Positions 35,972 to 48,059 of a DNA stretch of 64,000 nucleotides are shown one piece after another (positions within the stretch are counted from its first letter, which is position 1; the number at the start of each line of letters is the position of its first letter). The position numbers and the translations under genes were made by a program. The stretch covers positions 124,001 through 188,000 of the forward strand of contig BPKM01000006.1 in assembly GCA_026005135.1 (NCBI GenBank), read 5' to 3'. This DNA comes from Leptospiraceae bacterium. GTDB lineage: Bacteria > Spirochaetota > Leptospiria > Leptospirales > Leptonemataceae. The notes below the pieces were generated by a model. That model worked only from the letters and a program-made list of their open reading frames with translations. It searched no databases and was not told where the DNA came from.

Positions 35972-38900
35972 TTATTTTGTTAAAATTTTGGTTAAAATAT
36001 CATAAGACGAAGATTCATTTATGTTTAAATGATCTTGAAATTGATAACCACCAATGGTTGTTTTTCTGGGATTTTCTTTAATTTGAGCCATTACATCCAT
36101 CATAGTTCCAATACCATATAAGAGATTATCATCAGATGGTACTGTACTCTGGATAACATTAGAAGATAAGAATTTTTGTAAGTCGTTTAAAATATAATTA
36201 GAAGAATATCGACTGCGTGCATCGTAAATTAAATAATCTCCGATAGTATCTGGTGCAGAAATTCCTGTTAATGTTCCTATCAGTGCTTTTGTATAGGGAA
36301 CATTTGCTTTTAAAATATCAATTAGATAATTATTTATAAGATTATATAAAAAGGGATAAGAATCTCCATTAGATAAGGATTCGATTCGTGCAATTACTTC
36401 AATAAGAGCTTCTGATTCTAATTGGGTAAGATTTAACGAAACAAGATAATCCATTGTATCGCTAATGGTATCAAGAATTGTAAATTCAGAATCTAAGGTA
36501 AAGTAATCTTTTAAAATATCTGCTAAATCATATAAATCCTGCCAGTCTGAATCGTCTGTTTTATTATCTGGCAATTCGGAGATCCAATTATAAAAGCGCG
36601 AAATAGCTTCTGTTAGATTATATTGTTCTGAAGAAGGATTTTCTTCCTGTAATTTAATTTCCTGAACAATTTTTTTAGTTTGATTAAATATCTCTTCTAA
36701 ATAAGGTTTTTTATTGGGATCGTTTAATTCGTATAATAGATTAATTAAATTCGGTAAAAGATCAGATTTTGCAATCAATGGTAATAAACCATCTATTGCA
36801 CCTCTTTCTGATTCAATAAGAAACGATAATGGTGTTCTTAAATTCGAAATAGGTAAATAATCATTTTCAGAAGGTAGACCTGGATGTCTTATAGAAGTAT
36901 TTCCCTGGATAAAAACTTGTTTGATTGTTTTATTACCTCCTTGTAGTGAGGATTCCATTCTTTTATCCAGAATAGGTTTTATTAAAGGAAGTAGTCCACC
37001 AGTTAGAAGTTTTAGTGCATTCTTATTATTAGCAGGATCGGATTGTTCCAATAAAACATCAGCTAAAGCAACAAGTAAAGGGGTGATTGTATTACGATCT
37101 TCCCAATAATTATTTACTTGTTCTGGTAAAACCATTTGATTATTTAGAAAACCTAATCTTTCTAAGGGATGAAAGGTTTTACCAATAATAGGTGGATTAA
37201 CACCATAAAATTCTTTTGCCTTTTTAGGATAGGCTGTATCGTCGTAAATTTGTTCAAAGACAGGTTTTTTTGGACAATAAGAACTGTGAAATCTACAACC
37301 TGGATCATTCGCATCGTTACTTATATCAGGATATTTTGGTAAATTATCTGGCCAATTACAACTAGGTGTAAGATCTAAACCTGCACCTTGAACACCACAT
37401 CCATATCCAACAATTAAAACAGCAGCATCACCTGGTTGGGTAGACCAATGAGTAATTTGACCTTGATAACGATAATCTTTCAATAATTGTCCATCAATTA
37501 ACCATCGACCATTATCATGTTTACTACATTGCCCATTGGGATTAGAGCAATAGGGTTTAGCATTCATTAAACCTTTTAATCCATTTGCCACAATAATTTG
37601 ATAAACAGCATCTTTAACAGCATCGATTCCTAATGTTGATACATTAACTTGCATTGGAATAACTAATACAAATTTTTTATAATATAATAACCATTGTAGA
37701 TTTTTATAAAAGGCTTCTTCATCAGAATCAACTTTACGATCTTCTTCTGAAATTGGTACTTCTTTTATTGTTAATGATGTACCATTTCCATTACAATTGC
37801 TTATTTTAGAACCATCGAGACCAGCACAATGGCCACTACGAACTTTTATTTTGAATTTTTCTGTTTCCCATTCTTGTACATAGTTAGGAGAAGGAGATTT
37901 ATTTCTATTATAATAGGGACCATAACCTTTTAATGTTACTTTAACAAGCCAATCCATTGCAAAAACAAGGGTATTTGTATAAAAAAAGTTAGAATCAAAA
38001 AATCCATCATTATTAGAATCAATACAATTTACAGAACCCTTTGAAGCACCTTGTAAAAAGCATAAAGCTGGAGTACTTAAAGAAATTTTGATTTTTTTAT
38101 TTGTTGGAGTTCCATACCACATTTCTTCGTTTTTATTCATATTCTGGAATGTTCTTATAATATCTGGTTTAAATGTATTACTTGTACAGTTGTTATAACT
38201 CCGCATTGCTAAAATAGAATCTCCAATAGTCATTATACCGTTGGTTTCTCCAGTAATTTGTGGAGGTTGATTACTATGAGGACAGCTATCGTCCCATGTA
38301 TAACCAAAGAAATCTGCTAATGCCATCTGATATGCTAAGGATTCTAATAAAGAAGGAGTATTTGTATTTCTTGGATTTCCAAATTGATCTAATTCTAACA
38401 TTTTATATAGAGATTTTTTTAATTGTTCTGGATCATTTTTAATAAATTCAATTTGGTTTAATTTTTCTCCAAGAAGTGTTAATATATTAATATTTGGATC
38501 TTTAACATAAGTAGAAGGTGGAGCAATTAATTTTCGTGTTTCTAAAAATGTTTCTTGTAAGATATAATCTAAACGAGAATTTTTACCATTAAAGTTTGTA
38601 TTTGTATAATAAGAATTTGTAGGAAAACATTATTACTTTCTCCTGGATTATTTTCTGTAAAATGAGACTCTATATTTTTTGTTAATTCTTTAATTATTAC
38701 AGGTAATGTTTTTTCTTGCTGATTTAATTTATTTGTTATTTTTAAGGAAGCTAAATTCCCCAGATCATTTAAAAGATTAATAAAATGTTTTTTAAAAGCT
38801 TTATCGTAATGTAAATCGGGAATCAAAGTATAATAAAGTAATTGTGTTGACGCATTTTTAATATTAGAATTTTTTACAAGGCCCTTATGAATTATAGAGT

Positions 38901-39465
38901 CTAAATCTTTTATAAGATTTTGAATATCTTTGTCTTCTAATTTGGAAATTATTTTATTTTGTTTTTCAATTAAGTCTACATTAGAATTTCTTTCGTAAAT
39001 TTTTTGTAATGTATTATGATCTAACGGACTTGTTGTTTCTATAAAGGACTCTGGTTTTAATCTAATTCTATCTATTAATGATGTAATTGTAGAATATTTA
39101 TCGGAATCCATAGTATTAATTTTTTGTAATGCACTGGAAATTTCCATTAAAAGAGCTCTTAAAGTATTTCCTTTATTTAATGTAAGATTTGCCAGACTTC
39201 GCATACTATCGACTACAACTTCTGGATAATAATTCATAGAGGTGTTCATTTTTTCATTAAAAGGTCCTGGTTCCATAGAAGAAAAATAACTTTTTAAAGA
39301 AGGATAAGGATCTAAAATATTAAATAATCCTGTTTTTTCTTCTAAGTCATCTTCGAATAAAAGTTTTTCTTCTTTTTTGGAACAATTAAATAATAAGCTA
39401 ATGATTAAAAGTATTAGCCCCCAATTTCGTTTAATGTTTTTTCTAATTAACCACACCATTGTCAT
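35972..39465 (-). CDS. Very large hypothetical lipoprotein, frameshifted
   Basis: Two frames belong together. The first (39465-38569) begins with a lipoprotein signal (LILLIISLLFNC) and stops shortly after FLQILIIQ. Adding one T in the T4 run (38624-38627, A on the plus strand) continues as PTNSYYTNTNFNGKNSRLDYILQETFLETRKL into the second frame (35972-38401), which ends at 35972. The joined product is about 1164 residues. It has Cys-rich patches (for example GVQGAGLDLTPSCNWPD...CRFHSSYC) and no domain that I recognise. It is the first gene of the FadL/ceramidase run and probably lies in the outer membrane. Confidence 0.55.
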
Positions 39466-39742
39466 TTTCCCCCAAAAAAAATTTTATGATGTAGAATTTT
39501 ATACGCAAAATATATACCTTAATTTAGATGCAGGAAAAAAACAAATTTTAGGGTAATATTTTAGAAATTTCGTAAATTATATCCGAAGAATCGGACAAAT
39601 TAATTTTTTAAGATCAAAAAGTTTTAAAAAATAAAATTCACCTAAAAAAAATAATCTTGAAATTTTATTTTAAATTAAATATATGACAATAGAGTCGATA
39701 TTTAGACATAAGAGTATTGTTTTATTATTAGGAGATTAAAAT

Positions 39743-41851
39743 ATGAGGCAAGATCCTATTTTAGCTGAAAAAAAAGAAATGGAAATTTTGATTTCTAAAT
39801 TAAGACTTGGTCTAACAATTTTATATATACCTGCTATTTTACAAAAAGTATATTTTAATATTATACCCAAACAATATTTAGCTCTTTCATTTGGTGTTTG
39901 GTTTTTAGTATTGATTTATAGTTTAATTATGTTTTATTATTATAAAAAAAATAATATAACAAGATTTAGTTTATATATTTCTCTTTTGATTGATTTTATT
40001 TCTGTTTACATTGCTACGTTTTTATTATCTTATTTTCAAAATCATCAGCATAGTATGTTTGATAGTCCATTAAATCTTATTATTTTTATACTTGTAGGAA
40101 TCAGTACATTACGATTGGATATGAATTTTGCTATTGGAAGTATTCTTCTTGCATTAATTTATTATTTTATTATTTTTCTGCATGATATTCATTATTTTCC
40201 TTTTGATTTAATGCTTTCTCGTTTTTTTGATTATTTAATGATTCTTGTTGTAGTTAGTACGTATGCAATAGTATTTATAAGTATTTTTAAAAAGATGTTG
40301 ATTAATAATTATAGATATATAGATAAAACATTTGAAAATTTATCTTTTTTATTAAAATTATCCAAAAAAAATCAGGAAATTAATCCCGTAGTTTTTATTC
40401 ATTCCAGTTTTGAAAAATTATATAAAATAACAGAAGCTAAAATCGCTTTATTATATTACAATAAAGAGTTAATTGCAAAATATGATAAAAAAACATCTAA
40501 GGATTTAATAGAATTTTTAAAAGAAAATAAAATGAACTTAAATGTTTTAAAGGAAAAGGTAATCCCATATTTTTTACGATTTGAAAGATTAGAAATAATC
40601 TCTATAAGACAATTTTTAGAACAATTTTATCCATATAATAAACTTTATAAAAAATTTATAGAGAATAAGATATATACATTAATTTCCATTCCCATTAAAA
40701 GCCAAAAACAAGTAGATGCATTAATTTTATTATTCGTAGATAAATCTTATCTGAATGATGCATTTAAAAGAATGTCTTTAAAAGTATTAACAGAGCAAAT
40801 CAATTCCAGTTATAATACTTCTTCTTTATTAGAAAAAATTACAACAGAGACAGAAAAATATAAAGAATATACTAATACAGAAATTATAAAGTCTGGTAAT
40901 TTTATAACTAAAAATCCTCAGATGAAGGAAATTTACGAAAAAGCAATTCAAATTGCAAGAACAGATATTCCTGTTTTAATTCAGGGAGAAACAGGTACAG
41001 GTAAAGAGCTCTTAGCAGAAATTATTCATCAAAATAGCGAAAGAGCGGATAGACCATTTATAAAAATTAATTGTGCTGCCATACCTTCGGAGTTATTGGA
41101 ATCTGAATTATTTGGGTACGAAAAAGGAGCATTTACAGGTGCAACAACATCTAAACCAGGCAAATTTGAATTAGCACATAAAGGAACATTATTATTAGAT
41201 GAAATAGGAGATATGCCATTTCCATTACAGGCGAAATTATTAAGAGTATTACAGGAAGGAAGTATAGAAAGAATAGGAGGAATAAAATCTATTCCTATTG
41301 ATGTTCGTATTATTTCTGCAACCAATCAGGATTTAACAAAACTAATAGAAGAAAAGAAATTTAGAGAAGATTTATTTTATCGACTTAATGGTTTTTTAAT
41401 ACGTTTACCACCATTAAGAGAAAGAAAGGAAGATATTGAATTACTTATAGAATATTTCATCAAAGAAAAATATCCAGACAAAAAGATTAGATTTTCTCAA
41501 GATGCATTAAATTTTTTAATACATTATCCATGGAAAGGTAATATTCGCGAATTACAATACTTTGTACAAAGACTTGTGACATTTTCCGATAGAGAAATAA
41601 TTTCTTTAGACATAGTAAAAAATCTCTTATTCTTAAATTCTAATTCTAATGAATTACAAAAAATCATTATGGAAAGAATTAGAAATATTCATAACCTAAA
41701 AGAAGAAATTCAAAATATAGAAAAACTTTATATAGAATGTGCTTTAGAAATCTGTCAGGGTAATTTAAGAAACACAGCAAGACTTTTAAAAATCCCCAAA
41801 TCAACCCTATTTGATAAAATACAAAAATATGGAATTAAATTAGAAACCTGA
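39743..41851 (+). CDS. Membrane-anchored sigma-54-dependent activator
   Basis: This 702-residue regulator has about five or six membrane helices in residues 20-185, a GAF-like sensor segment at about 195-350, and then the sigma-54 AAA+ domain with Walker A GETGTGKE at 415-422 and the sigma-54 contact loop GAFTGA at 462-467. The C-terminal Fis-type helix-turn-helix reads GNLRNTARLLKIPKSTLFDKI. No receiver domain is present, so it senses a signal through the membrane or GAF part directly. A ribosome-binding site (AGGAG) precedes the ATG. The gap 39466-39742 upstream holds no gene that I can see. The array begins 12 bp downstream. Confidence 0.9.
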   Translation: MRQDPILAEKKEMEILISKLRLGLTILYIPAILQKVYFNIIPKQYLALSFGVWFLVLIYSLIMFYYYKKNNITRFSLYISLLIDFISVYIATFLLSYFQNHQHSMFDSPLNLIIFILVGISTLRLDMNFAIGSILLALIYYFIIFLHDIHYFPFDLMLSRFFDYLMILVVVSTYAIVFISIFKKMLINNYRYIDKTFENLSFLLKLSKKNQEINPVVFIHSSFEKLYKITEAKIALLYYNKELIAKYDKKTSKDLIEFLKENKMNLNVLKEKVIPYFLRFERLEIISIRQFLEQFYPYNKLYKKFIENKIYTLISIPIKSQKQVDALILLFVDKSYLNDAFKRMSLKVLTEQINSSYNTSSLLEKITTETEKYKEYTNTEIIKSGNFITKNPQMKEIYEKAIQIARTDIPVLIQGETGTGKELLAEIIHQNSERADRPFIKINCAAIPSELLESELFGYEKGAFTGATTSKPGKFELAHKGTLLLDEIGDMPFPLQAKLLRVLQEGSIERIGGIKSIPIDVRIISATNQDLTKLIEEKKFREDLFYRLNGFLIRLPPLRERKEDIELLIEYFIKEKYPDKKIRFSQDALNFLIHYPWKGNIRELQYFVQRLVTFSDREIISLDIVKNLLFLNSNSNELQKIIMERIRNIHNLKEEIQNIEKLYIECALEICQGNLRNTARLLKIPKSTLFDKIQKYGIKLET

Positions 41852-41863
41852 TAAAGTAAAAAG

Positions 41864-44800
41864 GTTTCAATTCCTCATAGGTACGCTAAAAACTGACCAA
41901 ATTTGATATGCAAATGGAGAATCAGTTTCAATTCCTCATAGGTACGCTAAAAACTCAATAGTAAATGAACGCAAAATGAGTTTAGTTTCAATTCCTCATA
42001 GGTACGCTAAAAACAATGTCTACAATCTTGATATGCAAATGAAAAGAGAATAGTTTCAATTCCTCATAGGTACGCTAAAAACTTCATATAGTTCATACAA
42101 GTAAAAGTGGGTTTGTTTCAATTCCTCATAGGTACGCTAAAAACTATGAAAATCTCACAACCGTCAGTAAATTTCCGTTTCAATTCCTCATAGGTACGCT
42201 AAAAACAAAGAATTCGATTAATCAGCCATTATAGTTTCAATTCCTCATAGGTACGCTAAAAACTGTTTTACTAAAAATTATCAAGTTTCAATTCCTCATA
42301 GGTACGCTAAAAACTATTTTAGGATTTTATTACATGATTTGGAATTAGTTTCAATTCCTCATAGGTACGCTAAAAACTGAAATTACAATTATATTTCTAA
42401 TTTTTCGTTTCAATTCCTCATAGGTACGCTAAAAACAAGAATTTTTCTGCGTTCGGCGAAGTGAGTTTTAATAGTTTCAATTCCTCATAGGTACGCTAAA
42501 AACTGCATTGATTTTGCAGATATTCAGTTTATTAACAAAAGTTTCAATTCCTCATAGGTACGCTAAAAACGAACAGAGTGGATGGGGGTAAGAACAGAAG
42601 ACTTGGGTTTCAATTCCTCATAGGTACGCTAAAAACTATGAATTATCTGTGGGATTGGAAGACCTTTCGTTCGTTTCAATTCCTCATAGGTACGCTAAAA
42701 ACCAGACTAGATACTCAAGGGTACTAGGAAGTATAGTTTCAATTCCTCATAGGTACGCTAAAAACACATAAAGAATAAAGTTATAATGTTATATCTTTGT
42801 TTCAATTCCTCATAGGTACGCTAAAAACCATATTTTGATAGTTCGATAAGTTTATATTTAAGTTTCAATTCCTCATAGGTACGCTAAAAACATTTTACAA
42901 ATGCAAAAATAGTTCCATTTAGGTTTCAATTCCTCATAGGTACGCTAAAAACAAAAAAATAAAGTTTAATTGATATTGGTTTCAATTCCTCATAGGTACG
43001 CTAAAAACCATTATTTGATCATATTCTGATAAGTTTATATATAGTTTCAATTCCTCATAGGTACGCTAAAAACATTTATACAATTCGAAAAATAGTGTTC
43101 ATTTAAAGGTTTCAATTCCTCATAGGTACGCTAAAAACTTAAAAGGATGATATGAAATATTAGGTCAAGTAGTTTCAATTCCTCATAGGTACGCTAAAAA
43201 CAATTTTATAGATAGAACAGAAAAAAGCGAAAATTATAGGTTTCAATTCCTCATAGGTACGCTAAAAACGCTTTTAAGTTTTGGTTTCGGTATAGAAGAG
43301 ATTACAGAGTTTCAATTCCTCATAGGTACGCTAAAAACATATATCGATTGCTTATGCTAGCGCCGAAAGTATAGGGTTTCAATTCCTCATAGGTACGCTA
43401 AAAACATAAACCTGTCGCCTTATCTTCTTCAGACATCAAGTGTTTCAATTCCTCATAGGTACGCTAAAAACTGTCAAAAGAGCGATGTATAGTTATTGAA
43501 AAAGTTTCAATTCCTCATAGGTACGCTAAAAACATAAAATAAAATAAAGAATTCAAATACAGTTTCAATTCCTCATAGGTACGCTAAAAACGCAAGTAAA
43601 GTTTGCTGTTCAAGTTCTAATTAGCGTTTCAATTCCTCATAGGTACGCTAAAAACTATAAGATGTAGAGAATTAGATAAAGATTTATTGTTTCAATTCCT
43701 CATAGGTACGCTAAAAACAGCTTAACAAGTTCAAGAAAAAGTACTGAAATTGATGTTTCAATTCCTCATAGGTACGCTAAAAACTGATATAATAATAGAA
43801 TCTTAAGGACGATAAAATCGTTTCAATTCCTCATAGGTACGCTAAAAACGCTCCCAGAGGAGGATTTCTATAAAATTGAGTCGTTTCAATTCCTCATAGG
43901 TACGCTAAAAACATGAGTCTCATACATTTCAATAAATGCTTTATATGTTTCAATTCCTCATAGGTACGCTAAAAACTGATTATTCATATTTTTTAGACAC
44001 CAAGTTTCATAGTTTCAATTCCTCATAGGTACGCTAAAAACGATATGCTTTATTAATTCATTTTCATATCGAAAAAGTTTCAATTCCTCATAGGTACGCT
44101 AAAAACTTATAAAAATTTAAAAAGGATATAATTTATGAATGTTTCAATTCCTCATAGGTACGCTAAAAACAGAATTGACATGTTCTCAATAATGAAACGA
44201 TAGTTTCAATTCCTCATAGGTACGCTAAAAACCATGCGAGATAAACTATGTCTGCCAGATTACAAGTTTCAATTCCTCATAGGTACGCTAAAAACTAATG
44301 TTTCATACAAGTATGAAGAATTCATTATAGTTTCAATTCCTCATAGGTACGCTAAAAACTATAATAGATAAACTAAAACCATAATTGAAGAGTTTCAATT
44401 CCTCATAGGTACGCTAAAAACATTATCAAATTAAAACATTCTTATGTATGCAGTTTCAATTCCTCATAGGTACGCTAAAAACTCTCTTAGTAAGATCAAA
44501 TCAAGATAAGATATTCGTTTCAATTCCTCATAGGTACGCTAAAAACATTTTATCTCATACTTATTTCAATTTGATTCAGTTTCAATTCCTCATAGGTACG
44601 CTAAAAACATAAATTTGCTATTCATTATTTCATGAATTCTAGGTTTCAATTCCTCATAGGTACGCTAAAAACTGTTCTAATAAGAGAAGGATATAGAGAT
44701 AGAATAGTTTCAATTCCTCATAGGTACGCTAAAAACTTAGAACTGCTCGAGATATTCAAGAAAATTGAAGTTTCAATTCCTCATAGGTACGCTAAAAACT

Positions 44801-45931
44801 TCTTACTTTATGCACTTGAAATTTAATAGTTTCAATTCCTCATAGGTACGCTAAAAACTATCAATATATCAATTCATAATCCAGAAATGTTTCAATTCCT
44901 CATAGGTACGCTAAAAACCTAGATTTCTAATATGCCACATTCGAAATAGTTTCAATTCCTCATAGGTACGCTAAAAACTAAAATAATATGCTTATAATTA
45001 TCGCAATAAGTTTCAATTCCTCATAGGTACGCTAAAAACTATTATACAGTTGAAAAGTTATATGAAGTTTCAATTCCTCATAGGTACGCTAAAAACGATA
45101 AATGTACCAAAATCATTTATGATTAGAAGTTTCAATTCCTCATAGGTACGCTAAAAACTATGAGTTATTTTAGATCTAAAGAATAAAATTTAGGTTTCAA
45201 TTCCTCATAGGTACGCTAAAAACCGATAAGCATTTATAATTTTCTGAAAATAAAGTTTCAATTCCTCATAGGTACGCTAAAAACTTTTTAAATTACTAAA
45301 ATCATTAAATTTTTGTTTCAATTCCTCATAGGTACGCTAAAAACTTAAACACTTAAGATTATGACATGAAGTTTCAATTCCTCATAGGTACGCTAAAAAC
45401 AGAATTGTTCTTAGTTCTATTTAGTTTCAATTCCTCATAGGTACGCTAAAAACAATAACTTATAAATAAAATTTAGTATTTAGTTTCAATTCCTCATAGG
45501 TACGCTAAAAACATAAAAATTTATAAAACATTATTAGAAACTAGTTTCAATTCCTCATAGGTACGCTAAAAACTATGAATAGAATGTTTGTATTCTGCCA
45601 TAGAAGTTTCAATTCCTCATAGGTACGCTAAAAACTAATATAAATCATCTTTTACATTATATAAATGTGTTTCAATTCCTCATAGGTACGCTAAAAACTT
45701 CAATATTAGATATGATCCAAAAAAAAGATAGTTTCAATTCCTCATAGGTACGCTAAAAACATATAATTTCTCTTTTAGTAAAATGCTAGTTTCAATTCCT
45801 CATAGGTACGCTAAAAACTTTTGATATAATTCTATATTTTTTAGTTTCAATTCCTCATAGGTACGCTAAAAACAATAATAAAATATTATAATATTATATT
45901 AGTTTCAATTCCTCATAGGTACGCTAAAAAC
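41864..45931 (-). CRISPR. CRISPR array 1, about 66 repeats
   Basis: I count 66 repeats of 30 bp and 65 spacers, mostly 26-38 bp. On the plus strand the repeat begins GTTTCAATTCC and ends GCTAAAAAC; on the minus strand it ends ATTGAAAC, the usual 5' handle of type I-A/I-B and type III crRNAs. The array is therefore transcribed leftward, with its leader to the right at 45932. No cas gene is seen in the window. Repeats are almost perfect throughout. The subtype can only be guessed (I-B or III). Confidence 0.95.
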
Positions 45932-46370
45932 CCTTCCTATATGCTGTTAAAGATCTGGGTAAAAAGCCCTATTTTTTAGGCACTTTTTTACCCTTGCCCT
46001 AAACAAATTACATAATAATCGAATTATTTTTTTTGTCAACCCTAAAACCAGAAAAAAATACGGGGGGTCGACAAAAAATAGTTATAAAATTTTAATAATT
46101 CTGGATCAAATTTTGGGTTATATTGCCATTTTAAGCCAAAATTTATAAAATTTAAAAAAAATGCTTGCTTATTAACATTTGTATAGTTTTTGTTCGCGTA
46201 AAAAATGGGGGGTCGACAAAAAATAGTTGAAAAATTTTAATAATTCTGGATCAAATTTTTGGTTATATTGCCATTTTAAGCCAAAATTTATAAAATTTAA
46301 AAAAAATGCTTGCTTATTAACATTTGTATAGTTTTTGTTCGCGTAAAAAAATGTGGGATCGACGAAAATT
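45932..46370 (-). promoter_or_regulatory. CRISPR leader 1
   Basis: This AT-rich, gene-free sequence directly follows the last repeat. It contains a strong hairpin at 45957-45993 (GGGTAAAAAGCC with GGCACTTTTTTACCC), then two tandem units of about 145 bp that begin near GGGGTCGAC (46067 and 46212) and a third degenerate one at 46359. The same sequence, hairpin and tandem units follow array 2 (63139 onwards), so it is the leader in both. Confidence 0.8.
45957..45993. other. Hairpin at the leader-array junction
   Basis: GGGTAAAAAGCC and GGCACTTTTTTACCC flank a CTATTTTTTA loop, 25 bp from the first repeat. The identical hairpin is at 63164-63200 beside array 2. It could affect spacer integration or array transcription. 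Confidence 0.6.
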
Positions 46371-46454
46371 ATTTAAGAAATTTTAATATTTGGGGATATA
46401 TAGTATTTCGCGTAAGATCTATCACTTAGAGAAATAGCTACTAAACAAGAATTT

Positions 46455-48005
46455 TTACGATAAAAGATAGCGGACAATAATAAATTGTTCTTTTTCTTGT
46501 TTTCTGGTGATTTTAAATGGTTTTGAGAATTTGTAAAAATTTTTTTCTTTTTGGTAAATAGATTCAGAAACAATGATATGATCTTTTTTACATTTTTTTT
46601 GCATTGCGGTAAGCCAGCGAATAGTCTCTCCATAACGCATCCAGTTTTTACGATTTTCGCTTCCTATTATACCAAAAAAAGTTTTACCATAATTTAATGC
46701 TAACTGAAAATGAAATGGTTTTAAAAAAAATTGTTTTCTTTTATTGTTAATATCAAATAAGATTTGTTTAATTTCTAAGGAACATTTAATAGCATCAGAA
46801 GAATCGTTAAATATTGCTAAAATACGATCTTCTAAATATTGTTCTACTTCTCCATTATATTTTAAAATACAATCAATTATAGGAGAATAAAATTCCTGTA
46901 TTGTTTCATAAACCTTTTGTAAAGGAAATATTTCACTAAATCGAATTAAACCATTTATATTTAATAATAAAAAATAATTACTTTCTAAATCAAAATATAA
47001 TTTTTTATGATTTTTATTTTTATCTATTATAACTTTTTTTATTGTATCTGGCACGTATGTATTTATTAATTCTTCTAAAAGATTGATTTTTTTTAGATTT
47101 TGTATCATAATTTCGTTTGTTCGAATTAGTTTTACAAGAGAATGTTGATATTCATTTTCGAATTGAAAACGTAATATTACCATCGCTAAAATAGAAGATA
47201 ATTTTTTTAAAAACTGGATTTCTAGTTCTTGTTTTTTATGCCCTTCTTTTAAATATAAAAAAAGAACACCAAGAAGTTGATCTCCATTTAGTATTGGTAC
47301 ATTATAATGACCATGTGGTTGTATACCCTCTGGTCGATTTTCATGATCTTCATCAACATGAGATTTATAAATAATTTCTCGTGTTTCTGCTGCTTTTCCA
47401 CATAAACATCTACCAAAGGGTACTTTATTACACATTTTTACAAGGCTATCAGATACATTATAATGTGCAATTAATCTTAATTCTCCATCATTATTTAACA
47501 TAAATCCAGCTTTAGCTTCTAAGGATAACCAGGGTATTTGAACAATTTTTTTTAGCGTATTTTCAAGAAAGGTTTTTAAATCTCCTACTTCTAAAGAGAT
47601 TTTTAAAATTTCGAATAATTCAGAACGAAAGATATTTTCTCTTCCTTCTGTTTTTTGTTTTAAAACAGGAATACCAATAAATAAAATATGTTTATTTTTA
47701 TAAAATAAACCTGGTAATAAAAATGATTTATTAGAATAAGAAATTTCAAGATTTATAATGTTAGATGTATTCAATTCCTGGATTTGGGATTTAATATTTT
47801 CCTGTTCTTGTAAAAGATCCAATAAAGTTAAATTTATCAATTCCTGTTCAGAGATATTTAATAATAGTTTAAATTTTTTGTTAGCAAAAAGAAAGTTATA
47901 TTTATCATCAATTATAAATACAATAAAGTTATTAATTATTTCTTTAAAAATGTCTGATATTTCTTGTGTTGAAAATGAAGGTTTAAAGTTAGAACGAATG
48001 GACAT
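46455..48005 (-). CDS. PAS-GAF sensor with degenerate cyclase domain
   Basis: This 516-residue protein starts with a PAS-like fold (residues 15-120), followed by a GAF domain (about 130-280, with PFGRCLCGKAAETREIIY), a helical linker, and a class III nucleotide cyclase homology domain at about 350-516. Two metal-binding Asp are expected. The second is present in GEVEQYLEDRILAIF, but the first block reads LNINGLIRFSE where DIxGFT is normal, so the first Asp is Asn. It may thus not make cAMP, and may act as a sensor. The gene ends right next to leader 1. Confidence 0.78.
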   Translation of the reverse strand: MSIRSNFKPSFSTQEISDIFKEIINNFIVFIIDDKYNFLFANKKFKLLLNISEQELINLTLLDLLQEQENIKSQIQELNTSNIINLEISYSNKSFLLPGLFYKNKHILFIGIPVLKQKTEGRENIFRSELFEILKISLEVGDLKTFLENTLKKIVQIPWLSLEAKAGFMLNNDGELRLIAHYNVSDSLVKMCNKVPFGRCLCGKAAETREIIYKSHVDEDHENRPEGIQPHGHYNVPILNGDQLLGVLFLYLKEGHKKQELEIQFLKKLSSILAMVILRFQFENEYQHSLVKLIRTNEIMIQNLKKINLLEELINTYVPDTIKKVIIDKNKNHKKLYFDLESNYFLLLNINGLIRFSEIFPLQKVYETIQEFYSPIIDCILKYNGEVEQYLEDRILAIFNDSSDAIKCSLEIKQILFDINNKRKQFFLKPFHFQLALNYGKTFFGIIGSENRKNWMRYGETIRWLTAMQKKCKKDHIIVSESIYQKEKNFYKFSKPFKITRKQEKEQFIIVRYLLS

Positions 48006-48059
48006 ATATCATTTTATTTAAATTTAGATTAATAATAGAGTCAATTCAATTTTAATGAT

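Noticed and set aside
44632-44826. Short open frames within the CRISPR arrays (also 59484-60499)
   Set aside because: They read through repeats, giving the recurring FQFLIGTLKT or VSIPHRYAKN; these are products of the repeat sequence, not genes.
45957-45993. Hairpin beside array 1 as an ordinary gene terminator
   Set aside because: It is conserved next to both arrays and lies in the leader, with no gene ending there; it is recorded as a leader feature instead.
46373-46633. 86-residue frame between the cyclase gene and leader 1
   Set aside because: It overlaps the 3' end of the cyclase-like gene in another frame, is low in complexity and has no support.
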